Numbered from the stretch's first letter, positions 7,590-16,846 are shown. The stretch is 64,000 bases of DNA from Maledivibacter sp. (GCA_025210375.1 JAOASB010000052.1:1-64000); one strand, 5' to 3'. Notes: a model not told the origin generated them from the sequence alone. Made by a program: numbers and translations.

Positions 7590-8810
7590 ATGGATAAGCA
7601 ATCAAGTAAATCTAATAATGAGATACAAAAAGCATTTGATTATGTTGTAGGGACTATAAATAATAGTAAAATATCTAGTTACCCTATAAATACTATAAAC
7701 ATTAGAAACAATTGGGTTGGAGCAAGGAATACATTAGATGAATTAACAAAGGCAAAATACAGTCAAAAATATATTCCTAAAATTGGGAAATCCGTCAAGG
7801 CCGGAACTCTTAAACTTGGAACATCATTAAATATAGGATCTAAGGATCTTATTAAGATTTCTAATAAAGCTGGACATATTAGTGATATCTTAGCGAAAAA
7901 GCTTCTATTTGGCTCGACTTCTAAAAAGCAACTAGCAAAAATAAATAGATTAAAAAATATGTCTAAGCCATTTAAAAATGTGTCTAATATTGCAGGAAAG
8001 ATAATGAATAATAGTGTTGCAAAAAAAATTGGTGGTACATTAGGAAAAGCCTTTACTCCAATGGGCACAGCTATGAATATAAATACATTTCAAAATAAGA
8101 AGAATAGTAATTTTAAAAGGTTGCTAGCGGGTGCCGATATTTTAGGGGATATGGTTTCAAAGTTACCGGCACCAGCGGCTAAAGCAGCAGGGCTAGTAAC
8201 TTCAACTTTAAATTTTGCAGGTGGTCTGGCATATGATTTTTTCGACAGTGACTTGATGAAACGCTTCGGAGGTAAGAAAGTTACTGGTGTGTTAGATAAA
8301 GGAGCAGGAGTTATAGTTAAGCCAGTGGACAAGTTAATAGAAACCGTTCCGAAGATGTGGAATTCTATGAAAAAAGGAATAAAATCCATAAAACAAAAAG
8401 GACTTGCCAAGTCTGTAAAATCCAGCATCAATATAGCCAAGCAAAAAACACCAGAGCCACTTAAAAAAGCATTAAAAGGCTATGCTAACATGTATCTGCA
8501 TCCAATACAAACATGGAAAAAAGCCGGTGCCTTCTTGGCGAATAAAACTAAGAATATGTTCAAGAAACCAAAGCTAAAGGATTATAACGACATATACCAC
8601 AGAAATCTTGCACTTTCAAAGAATAAACAACCTGCAATAAATCACAGTGGTGAAGTAGTACAAACTAAACTCCAAGGCGGCCAAATAGACAACTCAAACA
8701 AAAACAACTTCACCATCAATATAAACGGCACCAACAAATCAACACAAGAAATCATGAACGAAATAGTTCCAGAAATAAAGCTAAGAATGAAAAATATATC
8801 TGTAGCATAA
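7590..8810 (+). CDS. Short tail tape measure protein
   Basis: 406 residues; ATG behind AAAGGTGGTG. It lies between the chaperone pair and the XkdP-like gene, where the tape measure belongs. It is basic and helical, with a glycine/alanine-rich hydrophobic patch at residues ~185-220 (LPAPAAKAAGLVTSTLNFAGGLAYDFF). The C-terminal NFTININGTNKSTQEIMNEI segment is typical of the tape-measure end that meets the baseplate hub. Tape measures of contractile phages are usually 600-1500 residues. At about 1.5 Angstrom per residue this would specify a tail near 60 nm. No lysozyme or peptidase domain is seen. Confidence 0.75.
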   Translation: MDKQSSKSNNEIQKAFDYVVGTINNSKISSYPINTINIRNNWVGARNTLDELTKAKYSQKYIPKIGKSVKAGTLKLGTSLNIGSKDLIKISNKAGHISDILAKKLLFGSTSKKQLAKINRLKNMSKPFKNVSNIAGKIMNNSVAKKIGGTLGKAFTPMGTAMNINTFQNKKNSNFKRLLAGADILGDMVSKLPAPAAKAAGLVTSTLNFAGGLAYDFFDSDLMKRFGGKKVTGVLDKGAGVIVKPVDKLIETVPKMWNSMKKGIKSIKQKGLAKSVKSSINIAKQKTPEPLKKALKGYANMYLHPIQTWKKAGAFLANKTKNMFKKPKLKDYNDIYHRNLALSKNKQPAINHSGEVVQTKLQGGQIDNSNKNNFTININGTNKSTQEIMNEIVPEIKLRMKNISVA

Positions 8811-8823
8811 AGGAGGGCTGGAA

Positions 8824-9252
8824 ATGGATATATTCCTATCGATAAACAACAGACAACAAGTAATAAAGCTTCCCGTCCTTCCTTCCCAGTTCAAAATACA
8901 ATCGGGAATGAAAAACGAAACCTATGACGTAATAAGCCAAGGAGACATCAAGCTTATAGGTATGCCAGCATTAAAATCCATATCCCTTCAGTCGTTTTTT
9001 CCCAACCAGGACTATTCATTCCTGAGGGATAAGCACTATAGGGGCTGGCAATACGTTGAAACCATAGAAGAATGGAAGTCTAGAAGGGTGCCCATTAGAT
9101 TGATTATATCCGAGGCACCAAGGGATATCATCAACATGCCCTGTACCATAGAAGCCTTTGAATACGGTGTACAGGATGGCACAGGAGATATATACTATAC
9201 CCTAACCCTAAGTGAATTCAAATTTATAACCCTCGATCAAAGGAGGGTTTAA
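8824..9252 (+). CDS. XkdP-like baseplate/tail protein lacking a LysM domain
   Basis: 142 residues, ATG after AAAGGAGGGCTGG. The start (INNRQQVIKLPVLPSQFKIQ) and the SLQSFFPNQDYSF, RRVPIRLIIS and YYTLTLSEFKFI segments match the N-terminal domain of XkdP, the protein that joins tape measure and hub in PBSX-type tails. PBSX XkdP carries a C-terminal LysM module; this copy ends before it, so it should not bind peptidoglycan by that route. The next gene starts 2 bases after its stop. Confidence 0.75.
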   Translation: MDIFLSINNRQQVIKLPVLPSQFKIQSGMKNETYDVISQGDIKLIGMPALKSISLQSFFPNQDYSFLRDKHYRGWQYVETIEEWKSRRVPIRLIISEAPRDIINMPCTIEAFEYGVQDGTGDIYYTLTLSEFKFITLDQRRV

Positions 9253-9253
9253 T

Positions 9254-10222
9254 ATGCATCAACTATTTAATTTATCTAGTAATATTGAGACCAATATTAC
9301 ACCCTTAGTTAGGGATATACAGTGGAGGAGTAGTATACATGAATTAGGAGAGCAGTTAAACTTTAATATTGCCCTTAATGATGATAGATATTTTCCCTCC
9401 AGCTCCATCGACCTAGGGAATTTAATTTCCCTAAGGCATGAAGATGAAATATTTAATGGAGTAGTTGTATCACAGCAAAAAAATGGTAGGGGATCAGTGG
9501 GCTATACCTGCTTTGATTATGCCTTTTATCTTAACAAAAGCAGTGATACCTACCAATTCAACAAGGTCTCAGCTAAAAAGGCCATAGAAACCATTTTAAA
9601 AGACTTCAATGTTCCAGTTGGCTATATAGCACCCATGTCTACGATAATAGACAAGATATACAGTGCCAAAACAGTAAGCGAGATCATAAAAGATATTATT
9701 GACCTTGCAGAAAAGGAACGAGGTATCAAGTACAGGATGGAGATGAGGCGAGGAAGGCTATATATACAAAGGCAACAGGATTTAGTAATAAAACCTGTTT
9801 TTAAATTAGCTGAGAATATACAAGAATATGATGTATCAAATTCCATATCCAATCCAAGCCGTAGGAGAACAATAGAGAACATGAAAAATAGTATCAAGCT
9901 TATCTCCAATGACAAAGTAATAGCAGAGGCACAAAATAGTAGGCTTATGGCACAGTATGGTGTGCTTCAAGAAGTAAGGAATGTTGATACAAAGGACAAA
10001 GCCAAAGCAAAAAATATAGCCAGAAATATACTTTATGAATTAGGAAAAATATTTGAAGAAAATTCATTAGAAATGATAGGAAATGATAGGGTAAGGGCAG
10101 GAAGAATTATGGAAATATATGAGCCAGTAACGGGTATGAAGGGACAATACCTTATCAATGATGCGAATCATACCGTAAGAAATGGTATACATCGTATGCA
10201 GTTAGGCTTGGGGGTGAGATAA
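9254..10222 (+). CDS. XkdQ-like baseplate hub protein
   Basis: 322 residues. Residues ~1-90 form the first hub barrel (TPLVRDIQWRSSIHELGEQL, then IDLGNLISL). The middle has a FDYAFYLNKSSDTYQFNKVS segment and a helical KAIETILKDF stretch. The C terminus (GNDRVRAGRIMEIYEPVTGM, KGQYLINDANHTV) is like XkdQ/gpD-type hub proteins (T4 gp27 fold). The hub is a trimer adapting the sixfold tube to the spike. Its stop overlaps the start of the following DUF2577 gene. Frame, size and order all agree with PBSX. Confidence 0.8.
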   Translation: MHQLFNLSSNIETNITPLVRDIQWRSSIHELGEQLNFNIALNDDRYFPSSSIDLGNLISLRHEDEIFNGVVVSQQKNGRGSVGYTCFDYAFYLNKSSDTYQFNKVSAKKAIETILKDFNVPVGYIAPMSTIIDKIYSAKTVSEIIKDIIDLAEKERGIKYRMEMRRGRLYIQRQQDLVIKPVFKLAENIQEYDVSNSISNPSRRRTIENMKNSIKLISNDKVIAEAQNSRLMAQYGVLQEVRNVDTKDKAKAKNIARNILYELGKIFEENSLEMIGNDRVRAGRIMEIYEPVTGMKGQYLINDANHTVRNGIHRMQLGLGVR

Positions 10223-10647
10223 TGGATGGTGTAAGTGAACTGGCAATGCTCTTTAAGGAAAGGGATAATAAATACTATTTAGGGCCACAAATTGGCAAAG
10301 TAATAAGTTCATTACCTGACATCAAGATAGGTCTAGGAGAGAAGATAATCCTTACCAAAGATCATCTAATATTTGCCAGCCATATATTAGAGGACTATGA
10401 AAGAGAATTTTCAGTAGAAGGTAATCTAAAGTTTTCCGATTTCGGTGCAGGTATGACAACCGAGGCTTATGTGCCACAACATGGATTTCACTTCCATGAA
10501 ATAAAATCCTTAAGGGTGAACACAGACTATAAAAGCACAGGAAGAATCCAGTGGACGGATTCATTAAAGGAAGATGATGAAGTGATTCTGATACCCACTA
10601 CAAATGAACAGCAATACTATGTGATAGACAAGGTGGTGAGACTATAA
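10222..10647 (+). CDS. DUF2577-like (XkdR) baseplate protein
   Basis: 141 residues, start overlapping the previous stop (ATAATG). The layout, MDGVSELAMLFKERDN followed by a short OB-like barrel (IGKVISSLPDIKIGLGEKI) and a C-terminal DEVILIPTTNEQQYYVIDKV, is that of XkdR-type DUF2577 proteins. They form the spike or central adaptor under the hub. In PBSX this gene also lies between xkdQ and xkdS. A middle insertion (residues ~50-100) makes it somewhat longer than the ~100-residue PBSX protein. Confidence 0.75.
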   Translation: MDGVSELAMLFKERDNKYYLGPQIGKVISSLPDIKIGLGEKIILTKDHLIFASHILEDYEREFSVEGNLKFSDFGAGMTTEAYVPQHGFHFHEIKSLRVNTDYKSTGRIQWTDSLKEDDEVILIPTTNEQQYYVIDKVVRL

Positions 10648-11090
10648 TGCTGCCTAAAATAGCAGAGCTACAATTAAAAACAACCAATGATACAGATTTA
10701 CCACAAATGGGTAAGTCTTTTTTATTTGATTTCAAAGCAGGGGATTTTGTTCTAAGGGATGGAAGGCCAGTGGAAGTATCAGACCTTGAAGCTGTAAAGC
10801 TGTGGATACAAAAGATATTGAGGACTGAAAAATACAGATACAAGGTCTATGAAAGGGAAGACAAAAACGAGTACGGTGTTGTTCTAGAGGACCTCATAGT
10901 AGGAAACAACTTTCCTAAGGTCTTCGTGGAGTCAGAACTTAAAAGAGAGATAACAACGGCTCTTAAAAGGCACCCAATGATTAAATCTCTAACCGACTGG
11001 AAAATAGAAAAGAAAAACCCAAAATTAAATATATCCTTCAAGGTAAATCTATCCGATGGAAATAATTTCACCCAGGAGGTGAGCCTATGA
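10647..11090 (+). CDS. DUF2634 (XkdS-like) baseplate wedge protein
   Basis: 147 residues, start overlapping the previous stop. The FLFDFKAGDFVLRDGRPVEV segment and EAVKLWIQKILRTEKYRYKV are the signature of DUF2634/XkdS and of gp25-like wedge proteins, which nucleate sheath polymerisation. It is followed with a 4-base overlap by baseplate J, forming the wedge core (XkdS-XkdT-XkdU). Only one copy exists, whereas the next two genes are duplicated. Confidence 0.82.
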   Translation: MLPKIAELQLKTTNDTDLPQMGKSFLFDFKAGDFVLRDGRPVEVSDLEAVKLWIQKILRTEKYRYKVYEREDKNEYGVVLEDLIVGNNFPKVFVESELKREITTALKRHPMIKSLTDWKIEKKNPKLNISFKVNLSDGNNFTQEVSL

Positions 11091-12124
11091 CAAGGGAAGA
11101 AATAAAAAACCGTATGCTGTCCCAAATAAGGGATGAGTACGATAAATCCGAGGGAAGCTTCTTTCACGATGTAATAAATGCCCTTGCAATAGAACTAGAA
11201 GCCGCCTATACCGATCAAGACCATATTCTAGACCAGGGCTTTGTACAAACCGCCACGGGGCAATACCTAGACAAAAAAGCATCGGAGCAGGGAATATATA
11301 GAAAGCCCCCTATAAAAGCAACTACAAGGGTTACAATAAAGGGCTTGGAAGGAGTATCTATTAAAGAAGGTATGGAGGTGGCAAGTGATTCTGCAAGCTA
11401 TATCATAAAGGAAAATAAAACCATAGATTCCACAGGACAAGTAAATCTATTAGTGGAATGTGAAGAAGCCGGAACCATAGGCAATGTACCCCTAGGAGCC
11501 ATAAAATCCTTCCCCCTTACCATAGCGGGACTAGAAAGTGTAACCAATCCCAGTAAAGTAACAAATGGCTACAACGGGGAGAATGACGAAGAGCTTAGAA
11601 ACAGATACTACAGCAAAGTAAAAACTCCAGCTACCTCGGGCAATAAAAACCACTACAGAAACTGGGCATTAGAAATCCCCGGTGTAGGTGATGCTAGAAT
11701 AATCCCCCTATGGAATGGGAATGGAACAGTAAAGGTAGTGATAATAGATTCAGAAAAAACTGGTGCAAACCAGGAGCTTATAAATAAGGTGAAGGAATAT
11801 ATAGAAGAAAATAGGCCAATAGGTGCCCATGTGACAGTGGAAAGTGCAGTAGAATTGTCTATAAACATTGCAGTGGCATTAACTATTGATACAAATAACT
11901 ATACCATGGATCAGGTATTAAAAAACGTAGAGAACAATATCAAAAAATATCTAAAGGAAATAGCATTTGTTGAGGATTATGTTAGCTATGCCCAAATAGG
12001 AAGCTTGATTTTTCAAACTAAAGGGGTAGTGGACTATTCTAATTTAACTGTGAACAATGGAAATAAAAATATTCCATTAACCAATACATCCATTGCAGTC
12101 CTAGGGGTGATAACAAATGTCTAA
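11087..12124 (+). CDS. Baseplate J protein (XkdT-like), copy A
   Basis: 345 residues. Contains the Baseplate_J pattern: IKNRMLSQIRDEYDKSEGSF at the start, a central IIKENKTIDSTGQ, VECEEAGTIGNVPLGAI, the diagnostic TPATSGNKNHYRNWALEIPG (residues ~180-200) and a final LGVITNV. It forms the outer wedge of the baseplate (gp6-like). Overlaps the genes before (4 bp) and after (8 bp). A second, clearly diverged copy lies at 15244; both keep the GNKxHYxNWA block. Copy A has YDKSEGSFFHDVINALAIEL at its start. Confidence 0.88.
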   Translation: MTREEIKNRMLSQIRDEYDKSEGSFFHDVINALAIELEAAYTDQDHILDQGFVQTATGQYLDKKASEQGIYRKPPIKATTRVTIKGLEGVSIKEGMEVASDSASYIIKENKTIDSTGQVNLLVECEEAGTIGNVPLGAIKSFPLTIAGLESVTNPSKVTNGYNGENDEELRNRYYSKVKTPATSGNKNHYRNWALEIPGVGDARIIPLWNGNGTVKVVIIDSEKTGANQELINKVKEYIEENRPIGAHVTVESAVELSINIAVALTIDTNNYTMDQVLKNVENNIKKYLKEIAFVEDYVSYAQIGSLIFQTKGVVDYSNLTVNNGNKNIPLTNTSIAVLGVITNV

Positions 12125-12659
12125 TAAATTAATTGGTTATCTACCCAATTATTATTCCACAAGTAAAGTTATCACCGACATAACAAACACTCAAGACCTA
12201 GAGCTTAAAAAATTCAGTGACAAAATAGGTCAAACCCTAAATCAATTTTTTATAGATACATCGGATTTTACATTGGAAAGATGGGAAAAAGAATTAGGAT
12301 TAACCATTAACAATAGTAAACCGAAAGAATACAGACGAAGTGTCATAAAATCTAAGATTAGAGGGCATGGGACGGTTACGGTAGAGCTTATTAGCAATGT
12401 ATGTGAAAGCTTTTCAAATGGAAAAGTTGAGGTAATAGAAGATAATTCAGACTACAGCTTTACAATAAAGTTTGTAGAAACACATGGACAGCCTCCTAAC
12501 TTTGAAGACCTTAAAAGAGCCATAGAAGAAATAAAACCAGCACATTTAGGAGTAAATTATGATTATGAATATATAACATGGGAAGATTTGACTTCACTAG
12601 ATTGGAATAAAATCAAAAACTATACATGGAACCACATCAAAAACACGGAGGTGAAATAA
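12117..12659 (+). CDS. DUF2313 (XkdU/YmfQ-like) tail protein, copy A
   Basis: 180 residues. YLPNYYSTSKVITDITNTQ at the start, LERWEKELGLTINNSKPKEY and RRSVIKSKIRGHGTVTVELI are the conserved blocks of DUF2313 proteins. These are gp7-like/tail-fibre-connector proteins that join the wedge to the fibre. Start overlaps the end of baseplate J copy A, and the stop overlaps the ATG of the fibre gene (TAATG). The second copy is at 16304. Confidence 0.85.
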   Translation: MSNKLIGYLPNYYSTSKVITDITNTQDLELKKFSDKIGQTLNQFFIDTSDFTLERWEKELGLTINNSKPKEYRRSVIKSKIRGHGTVTVELISNVCESFSNGKVEVIEDNSDYSFTIKFVETHGQPPNFEDLKRAIEEIKPAHLGVNYDYEYITWEDLTSLDWNKIKNYTWNHIKNTEVK

Positions 12660-13888
12660 TGCCAGATTTGACTCCAAATATAAATTTGAAGAAGCCGCTA
12701 CTTAATGAAGCGGCTAATATAGAAGTTATTAATGATAACATGGATAAAATTGATAGTGAAATAGCAAAAATAAGAGATTCTGCCAAAAGAGAACATTTAG
12801 CCGATCTATTTACAAATGGTATTATACCAAATGCATTAAAGGAATTAAAGATTACTCAAACTGATACACCGAGTAAAGCAATTAAGATAGAAACAGGTAA
12901 GATTAATATAGATGGTATAGTGTATACTTTTAGTGAGTCCACTACCCTCAACATAGAACCATCTGATGCCTTGGATGTTACAAATGAACCCCATACATCC
13001 AATACAGGTTGTAAGCTTAAGCTAACCTATTTTCCATTAGCAAATCAGGCTGGAGATGGATTAGCAACAAAATCAGATATAACTGTAACTAGAGTTAGCG
13101 ATGGAAGTGTAGTAAATGTAATAAGTATCAATGCACAAACAGGAGAAGTTACAACAGATACTCCCAATGAATCACTACAGGTTGACTATAAAAGCTTCTC
13201 TAAGAGAATTGATATAGTGTATTTAGATACCTATGATGGCACATTAAAGGTGTTAAAAGGAACGCCAGTATTGCCCACATTTAACCCTAATATACCCAAT
13301 CTAAAAGAAGAAACATTCGGACTTGGGAAAATAAATCTAAGTCCAGATTTTAATGCTGTTGTTGATAATATGATTAAAAGTGATAGAGTTTTCTATAATA
13401 TTAATGGAATAGAGGATAATTTTAATGAAGTTGATACGCGGATGGCTGAGTTTGCGAAGGAAATTGAAAATCACATAGGGTCAAGAGGTGACTCTCACGG
13501 TTTAGCGACAACAAGTTCACATGGCTTTATGAGCAATGTTGATAAGATTAGGTTAGACAGTACACTAACATCTACTTCTGATATATATATAACTGGTACA
13601 TATACAGGCGATGGTAGGCATTCTCAATTTATAAATGTAGGATTCAGGCCTTCAGCAGTAATAGTTACAAGCGAAAATGGTGATATGGGAGTATATCCTG
13701 GTAATTCTGGAGGATATGAGGGCTATGGCGGATTAGCACTCAATGGTCATCCTATTGTTTGTGCTTCCATAAACGTGATTAAAATATCTACTAATGGATT
13801 TTATGCGTATTATTTGCATGACAGTAGTAATAGTTATATTCATGCAAATGCAAATGGAACAAGATTTCATTATATAGCTTTTAAATAG
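12659..13888 (+). CDS. Tail fibre protein, copy A
   Basis: 409 residues, ATG at 12659 overlapping the previous stop and preceded by GGAGGTG; the in-frame start at 12626 lies inside the DUF2313 gene and is rejected. The N-terminal PDLTPNINLKKPLLNEAANI plus a short helix attaches to the baseplate. Residues ~60-250 are beta-rich, with a GDSHGLATTSSHGFMSNVDK block near residue 280 of the kind seen in phage side-tail fibres. The C-terminal ~100 residues (glycine, tyrosine and serine rich) would be the receptor-binding tip. There is no similarity to the other fibre (17140) beyond general layout. Confidence 0.75.
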   Translation: MPDLTPNINLKKPLLNEAANIEVINDNMDKIDSEIAKIRDSAKREHLADLFTNGIIPNALKELKITQTDTPSKAIKIETGKINIDGIVYTFSESTTLNIEPSDALDVTNEPHTSNTGCKLKLTYFPLANQAGDGLATKSDITVTRVSDGSVVNVISINAQTGEVTTDTPNESLQVDYKSFSKRIDIVYLDTYDGTLKVLKGTPVLPTFNPNIPNLKEETFGLGKINLSPDFNAVVDNMIKSDRVFYNINGIEDNFNEVDTRMAEFAKEIENHIGSRGDSHGLATTSSHGFMSNVDKIRLDSTLTSTSDIYITGTYTGDGRHSQFINVGFRPSAVIVTSENGDMGVYPGNSGGYEGYGGLALNGHPIVCASINVIKISTNGFYAYYLHDSSNSYIHANANGTRFHYIAFK

Positions 13889-13903
13889 GAGGTGTCATAT
13901 AAA

Positions 13904-14314
13904 TTGATAGTTAATAAAACAACTAAATATACACAGACTAAAGATGATGAACCTAATAAAAATTGGTATGAAAATGATGAATGGTATGTAGTAGACGAAA
14001 CTACAGAAGAAGGTAAAATATTAGCTGACAAAATAATTCAACATGCACCTTATTTTGATTTTGTTTTAAATGATGCAGGGAATTTAATAGATATTACTTT
14101 ATTTGAAAAACCTTTTATTCCTCCTACAGAAGAAGAAATAAATAATAAAGTTAGGAATAAAATTGCTGAGCAATATGACTATGCACAAGAAATACAAATG
14201 CTAAATAAAGCGTTATCAAATGCTAATGATACTGAATATTTAACTTACAAAGAATACCGACAGTCGTGTATTGAATGGGGGATAGCTAAAAAACAGAAAT
14301 ACGGATATATTTAA
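13904..14314 (+). CDS. Small phage protein after fibre A, possibly fibre assembly
   Basis: About 136 residues. GTG 13892 overlaps the AGGAGG (13887-13892); TTG 13904 is 11 bases beyond it and is the likelier start. The protein is acidic. The N-terminal half (WYENDEWYVVDETTEEGKIL) has a short beta pattern, and the C-terminal helix (INNKVRNKIAEQYDYAQEIQ, then TYKEYRQSCIEWGIAKKQKY) resembles the C-terminal helices of fibre-associated proteins such as XkdW. I do not recognise the family with certainty. It is in the position of a fibre chaperone or attachment protein. Confidence 0.5.
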   Translation: MIVNKTTKYTQTKDDEPNKNWYENDEWYVVDETTEEGKILADKIIQHAPYFDFVLNDAGNLIDITLFEKPFIPPTEEEINNKVRNKIAEQYDYAQEIQMLNKALSNANDTEYLTYKEYRQSCIEWGIAKKQKYGYI

Positions 14315-14425
14315 GCACTAACCAAGGCTTTAAATCACCTCAAAAGAACAGCGTGACCCTTAGGATATAAATAAAACCACAGGGAAGATCCCACTAGTCT
14401 ACAACCATACAAGGAGGTTACAAAC

Positions 14426-15013
14426 TTGAACAAACCATGCAAAATAATCATACACCACAGCCTTACCAAAGACGGTAAGGTTGTAGATTTTAACGCAATC
14501 AAAAGATACCATATAGAGACAAATGGCTGGCGTGATATAGGCTACCATTATGTTATTGAAAATGTAAATGACCAGTATAAAATACTCAAAGGGCGTGATG
14601 AAAAAGCTATAGGTGCCCACACCAAGGGAGAAAATGCCAATTCCATAGGAATTTGCTTGGTGGGCAATTTTGACGTCCAGCTAGTGCCATCCAATCAGCT
14701 AGAAAAACTAGTTGAGCTTATCAAAGACATAAGAAATCGCTATGGCAACATTCCCGTCCATGGTCATTGTGATTTTCCAAACCCCGATACTGGGTACAGA
14801 AAATCATGCCCGGGTAAAAAATTCCCATGGAAGGATCTAGAAGAAAAATTGGTTGAGTATCAGAATTCTGATACTCTATCACAATGGGCTGAGGATGGGT
14901 ATAACTTTGTAAAGGAAAATAATATCTCCGATGGAACAAGACCAAAGGACATTATGACAAGGGAAGAGATGTGGACTATGCTACATAGATATCATCAAAG
15001 ATATGGGAAGTAG
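14426..15013 (+). CDS. Phage N-acetylmuramoyl-L-alanine amidase with SLH-like tail
   Basis: 195 residues; the start follows AAGGAGGTTACAAAC and is a TTG. Residues 1-140 are an amidase_2/PGRP domain: zinc ligands in IIIHHS near the start, IGYHYVI, GAHT, and the HGHCDF and SCPGKKFPW blocks. It cuts the lactyl-amide bond of peptidoglycan, for lysis or wall penetration. The last ~45 residues (LSQWAEDGYNFVKENNISDG, then MTREEMWTMLHRYHQ) look like a single S-layer-homology-type wall-binding motif. It lies between the two baseplate/fibre cassettes rather than beside holin. Confidence 0.88.
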   Translation: MNKPCKIIIHHSLTKDGKVVDFNAIKRYHIETNGWRDIGYHYVIENVNDQYKILKGRDEKAIGAHTKGENANSIGICLVGNFDVQLVPSNQLEKLVELIKDIRNRYGNIPVHGHCDFPNPDTGYRKSCPGKKFPWKDLEEKLVEYQNSDTLSQWAEDGYNFVKENNISDGTRPKDIMTREEMWTMLHRYHQRYGK

Positions 15014-15026
15014 ATATCGTGAGCTA

Positions 15027-15214
15027 TAGTTTTACGCTCATAAAGTTTAATTTACTCAAGTAGCCACTGAGAATCCTTTTACGCTCCTCCTACAAACCAG
15101 TTTTTCATCTGAATAGAAAGAGGACAAAACTGCTTTGTAAAGGGAGCTAAAAGGAAACCTCAGAGTCTACTTTCGTTCCTTAAGTTTTATTGGCGTAAAA
15201 CTATATAACCTGCA
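15027..15214. repeat. ~190-bp imperfect palindrome between the two baseplate cassettes
   Basis: The gap 15014-15243 has no ORF. Outer arms TATAGTTTTACGC and GCGTAAAACTATA pair. Inner segments also pair: AAGTAGCCACTGAGAATCC with a CCTCAGAGTCTACTT stretch, and TTTTACGCTCC with GGGAGCTAAAAGG, leaving a ~45-base loop. It could be a structured RNA, a mobile hairpin element, or a boundary left by the duplication of the flanking cassettes. Confidence 0.7.
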
Positions 15215-15243
15215 ACCCACAACCGAAAAGAGGTGAACCGATA

Positions 15244-16311
15244 ATGATAGAAGAAAAACAAACAATCCAAAGCCGTATGCTTCACAATATAGTGGGTAAA
15301 TACGACAAAACAGAGGGCTCCTTCATATATGACATAACAAAACCCGTTGCCATAGAACTAGAAGGAATAAATAGAGATATAGAATTAGCTAAGGAAAAGC
15401 TAAGTATTGAAAACCTTCGATATCAGGGCCTTGAACAAAGGGTATATGAAAGAACAGGAATCAAAAGAAAACCAGCAACCAAAGCATCTGGCAGTGTAAC
15501 TATTACTGGTAGGGTAGGGGCAGTGATAAACAAAGGTGATATTGTTTCAAGCGATACCGTTAACTTTATTATAAAAGAAGCCAAAACAATAGACAGTTCA
15601 AAACAAGTAAAAGTACCAGTAGAATGTGAAGACTACGGGCCTGTAGGGAATGTACCTACAGGCTCTATTCAATACTTTCCCATCACTATTGAAGGAATAA
15701 CAACCGTAACTAATGATGCAGACTTTAACGGTGGATATGAAGCAGAAGATGATGAAGCACTTTTGCAGAGATATTATGAACGTATCAGAACCCCTGTAAC
15801 CTCTGGCAATAAATATCATTATAAAAATTGGGCTAAGGAGGTTACTGGAGTAGGTGACATAAAGGTTATCCCCCTATGGAATGGTGACAATACAGTGAAA
15901 CTTATAATCATTGACTCCAATAAACAGCCAGCCAGTCAAGAACTGGTGAAAATGGTACAAGACTATATCGACCCAAATATACAGGGCCTAGGGGAAGGAA
16001 AAGCACCCATTGGTGCTTTTTGTACTGTCATAAGTGCCAATGGAGTAAACCTAGACATATCCTTTAAGGCTATAAAGGATAATGGGGTAAATGATAATAC
16101 AAGACTGCAAAGTGTCAAAAACAATATAATCGATTATCTCAAAGAAATAGCCTTCAAGGAAACCACAATAAGCTATAACAGAGTAGCCAGTATCATATTG
16201 GATTCAGAGGGAATAATTGACTTTGAAAATCTAAAAATCAATGGGCAGACAGCGGCCATACATTTAGCTGATGATGAAGTACCAGTGCTGGGGGTGGTGA
16301 CAATTGCGTAA
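15244..16311 (+). CDS. Baseplate J protein, copy B
   Basis: 355 residues, ATG behind AAGAGGTGAACCGATA. Shares with copy A the QSRMLHNIVGKYDKTEGSF start, IIKEAKTIDSS, VECEDYGPVGNVPTGSI, the RTPVTSGNKYHYKNWAKEV block and an LGVVTIA end, but is clearly diverged along its length. It carries a ~10-residue insertion (DPNIQGLGEGKAPIGAF). It would provide an alternative wedge arm, or a distal one for a second fibre type. The stop overlaps the next start by 8 bases, exactly as in cassette A. Confidence 0.88.
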   Translation: MIEEKQTIQSRMLHNIVGKYDKTEGSFIYDITKPVAIELEGINRDIELAKEKLSIENLRYQGLEQRVYERTGIKRKPATKASGSVTITGRVGAVINKGDIVSSDTVNFIIKEAKTIDSSKQVKVPVECEDYGPVGNVPTGSIQYFPITIEGITTVTNDADFNGGYEAEDDEALLQRYYERIRTPVTSGNKYHYKNWAKEVTGVGDIKVIPLWNGDNTVKLIIIDSNKQPASQELVKMVQDYIDPNIQGLGEGKAPIGAFCTVISANGVNLDISFKAIKDNGVNDNTRLQSVKNNIIDYLKEIAFKETTISYNRVASIILDSEGIIDFENLKINGQTAAIHLADDEVPVLGVVTIA

Positions 16312-16846
16312 TAAAAAAATGATAAATTACCTACCCTCCTATGAACGAAGCTCCAGGGTATTCCAAGACGTTATAGGTGCAGAAGCCAAGGAGATAGACA
16401 ATGAAACCCTAGTTATAGGGGATTTCATAAAACAATTATCAATTGATACTGCCACATGGGGTTTAGAAATATATGAAAAAGAGCTGGGCATAGGGACAGA
16501 TATAAATAAAAGCCATGAAGAAAGAAGAAGCGTAATCAAGTCTAAATATAGGGGCATAGGGAAGTTCGACAAAACCCTACTGGAAAGCATAGCCAATGCC
16601 TATACAAATGGGAGAACCAAGGCTACCTTCAATGGTAAAATCAATGTTTTTTTTGAAGATATTAAAGACAATATCTTAAACCTAATGGACTTTGAAAACA
16701 CCCTAGAGGAAATCAAGCCAGCCCATTTAGACTATACACTATCTATTAGGGATAATGACCATATCAAGCTTCAATATGAAACTAGGCTAACACCTGTAAT
16801 TTTCCCTATTTGTAATCAAATCGTAGCCGGAGGTGAAGTACTATGA
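16304..16846 (+). CDS. DUF2313 tail protein, copy B
   Basis: 180 residues, the same length as copy A. INYLPSYERSSRVFQDVIG at the start, LEIYEKELGIGTDINKSHEE and RRSVIKSKYRGIGKF are the family blocks. The C terminus differs from copy A and ends in an ICNQIVAGGEVL extension. Its start is a TTG at 16304, within the end of baseplate J copy B. It would connect that wedge protein to fibre B. Confidence 0.82.
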   Translation: MRNKKMINYLPSYERSSRVFQDVIGAEAKEIDNETLVIGDFIKQLSIDTATWGLEIYEKELGIGTDINKSHEERRSVIKSKYRGIGKFDKTLLESIANAYTNGRTKATFNGKINVFFEDIKDNILNLMDFENTLEEIKPAHLDYTLSIRDNDHIKLQYETRLTPVIFPICNQIVAGGEVL

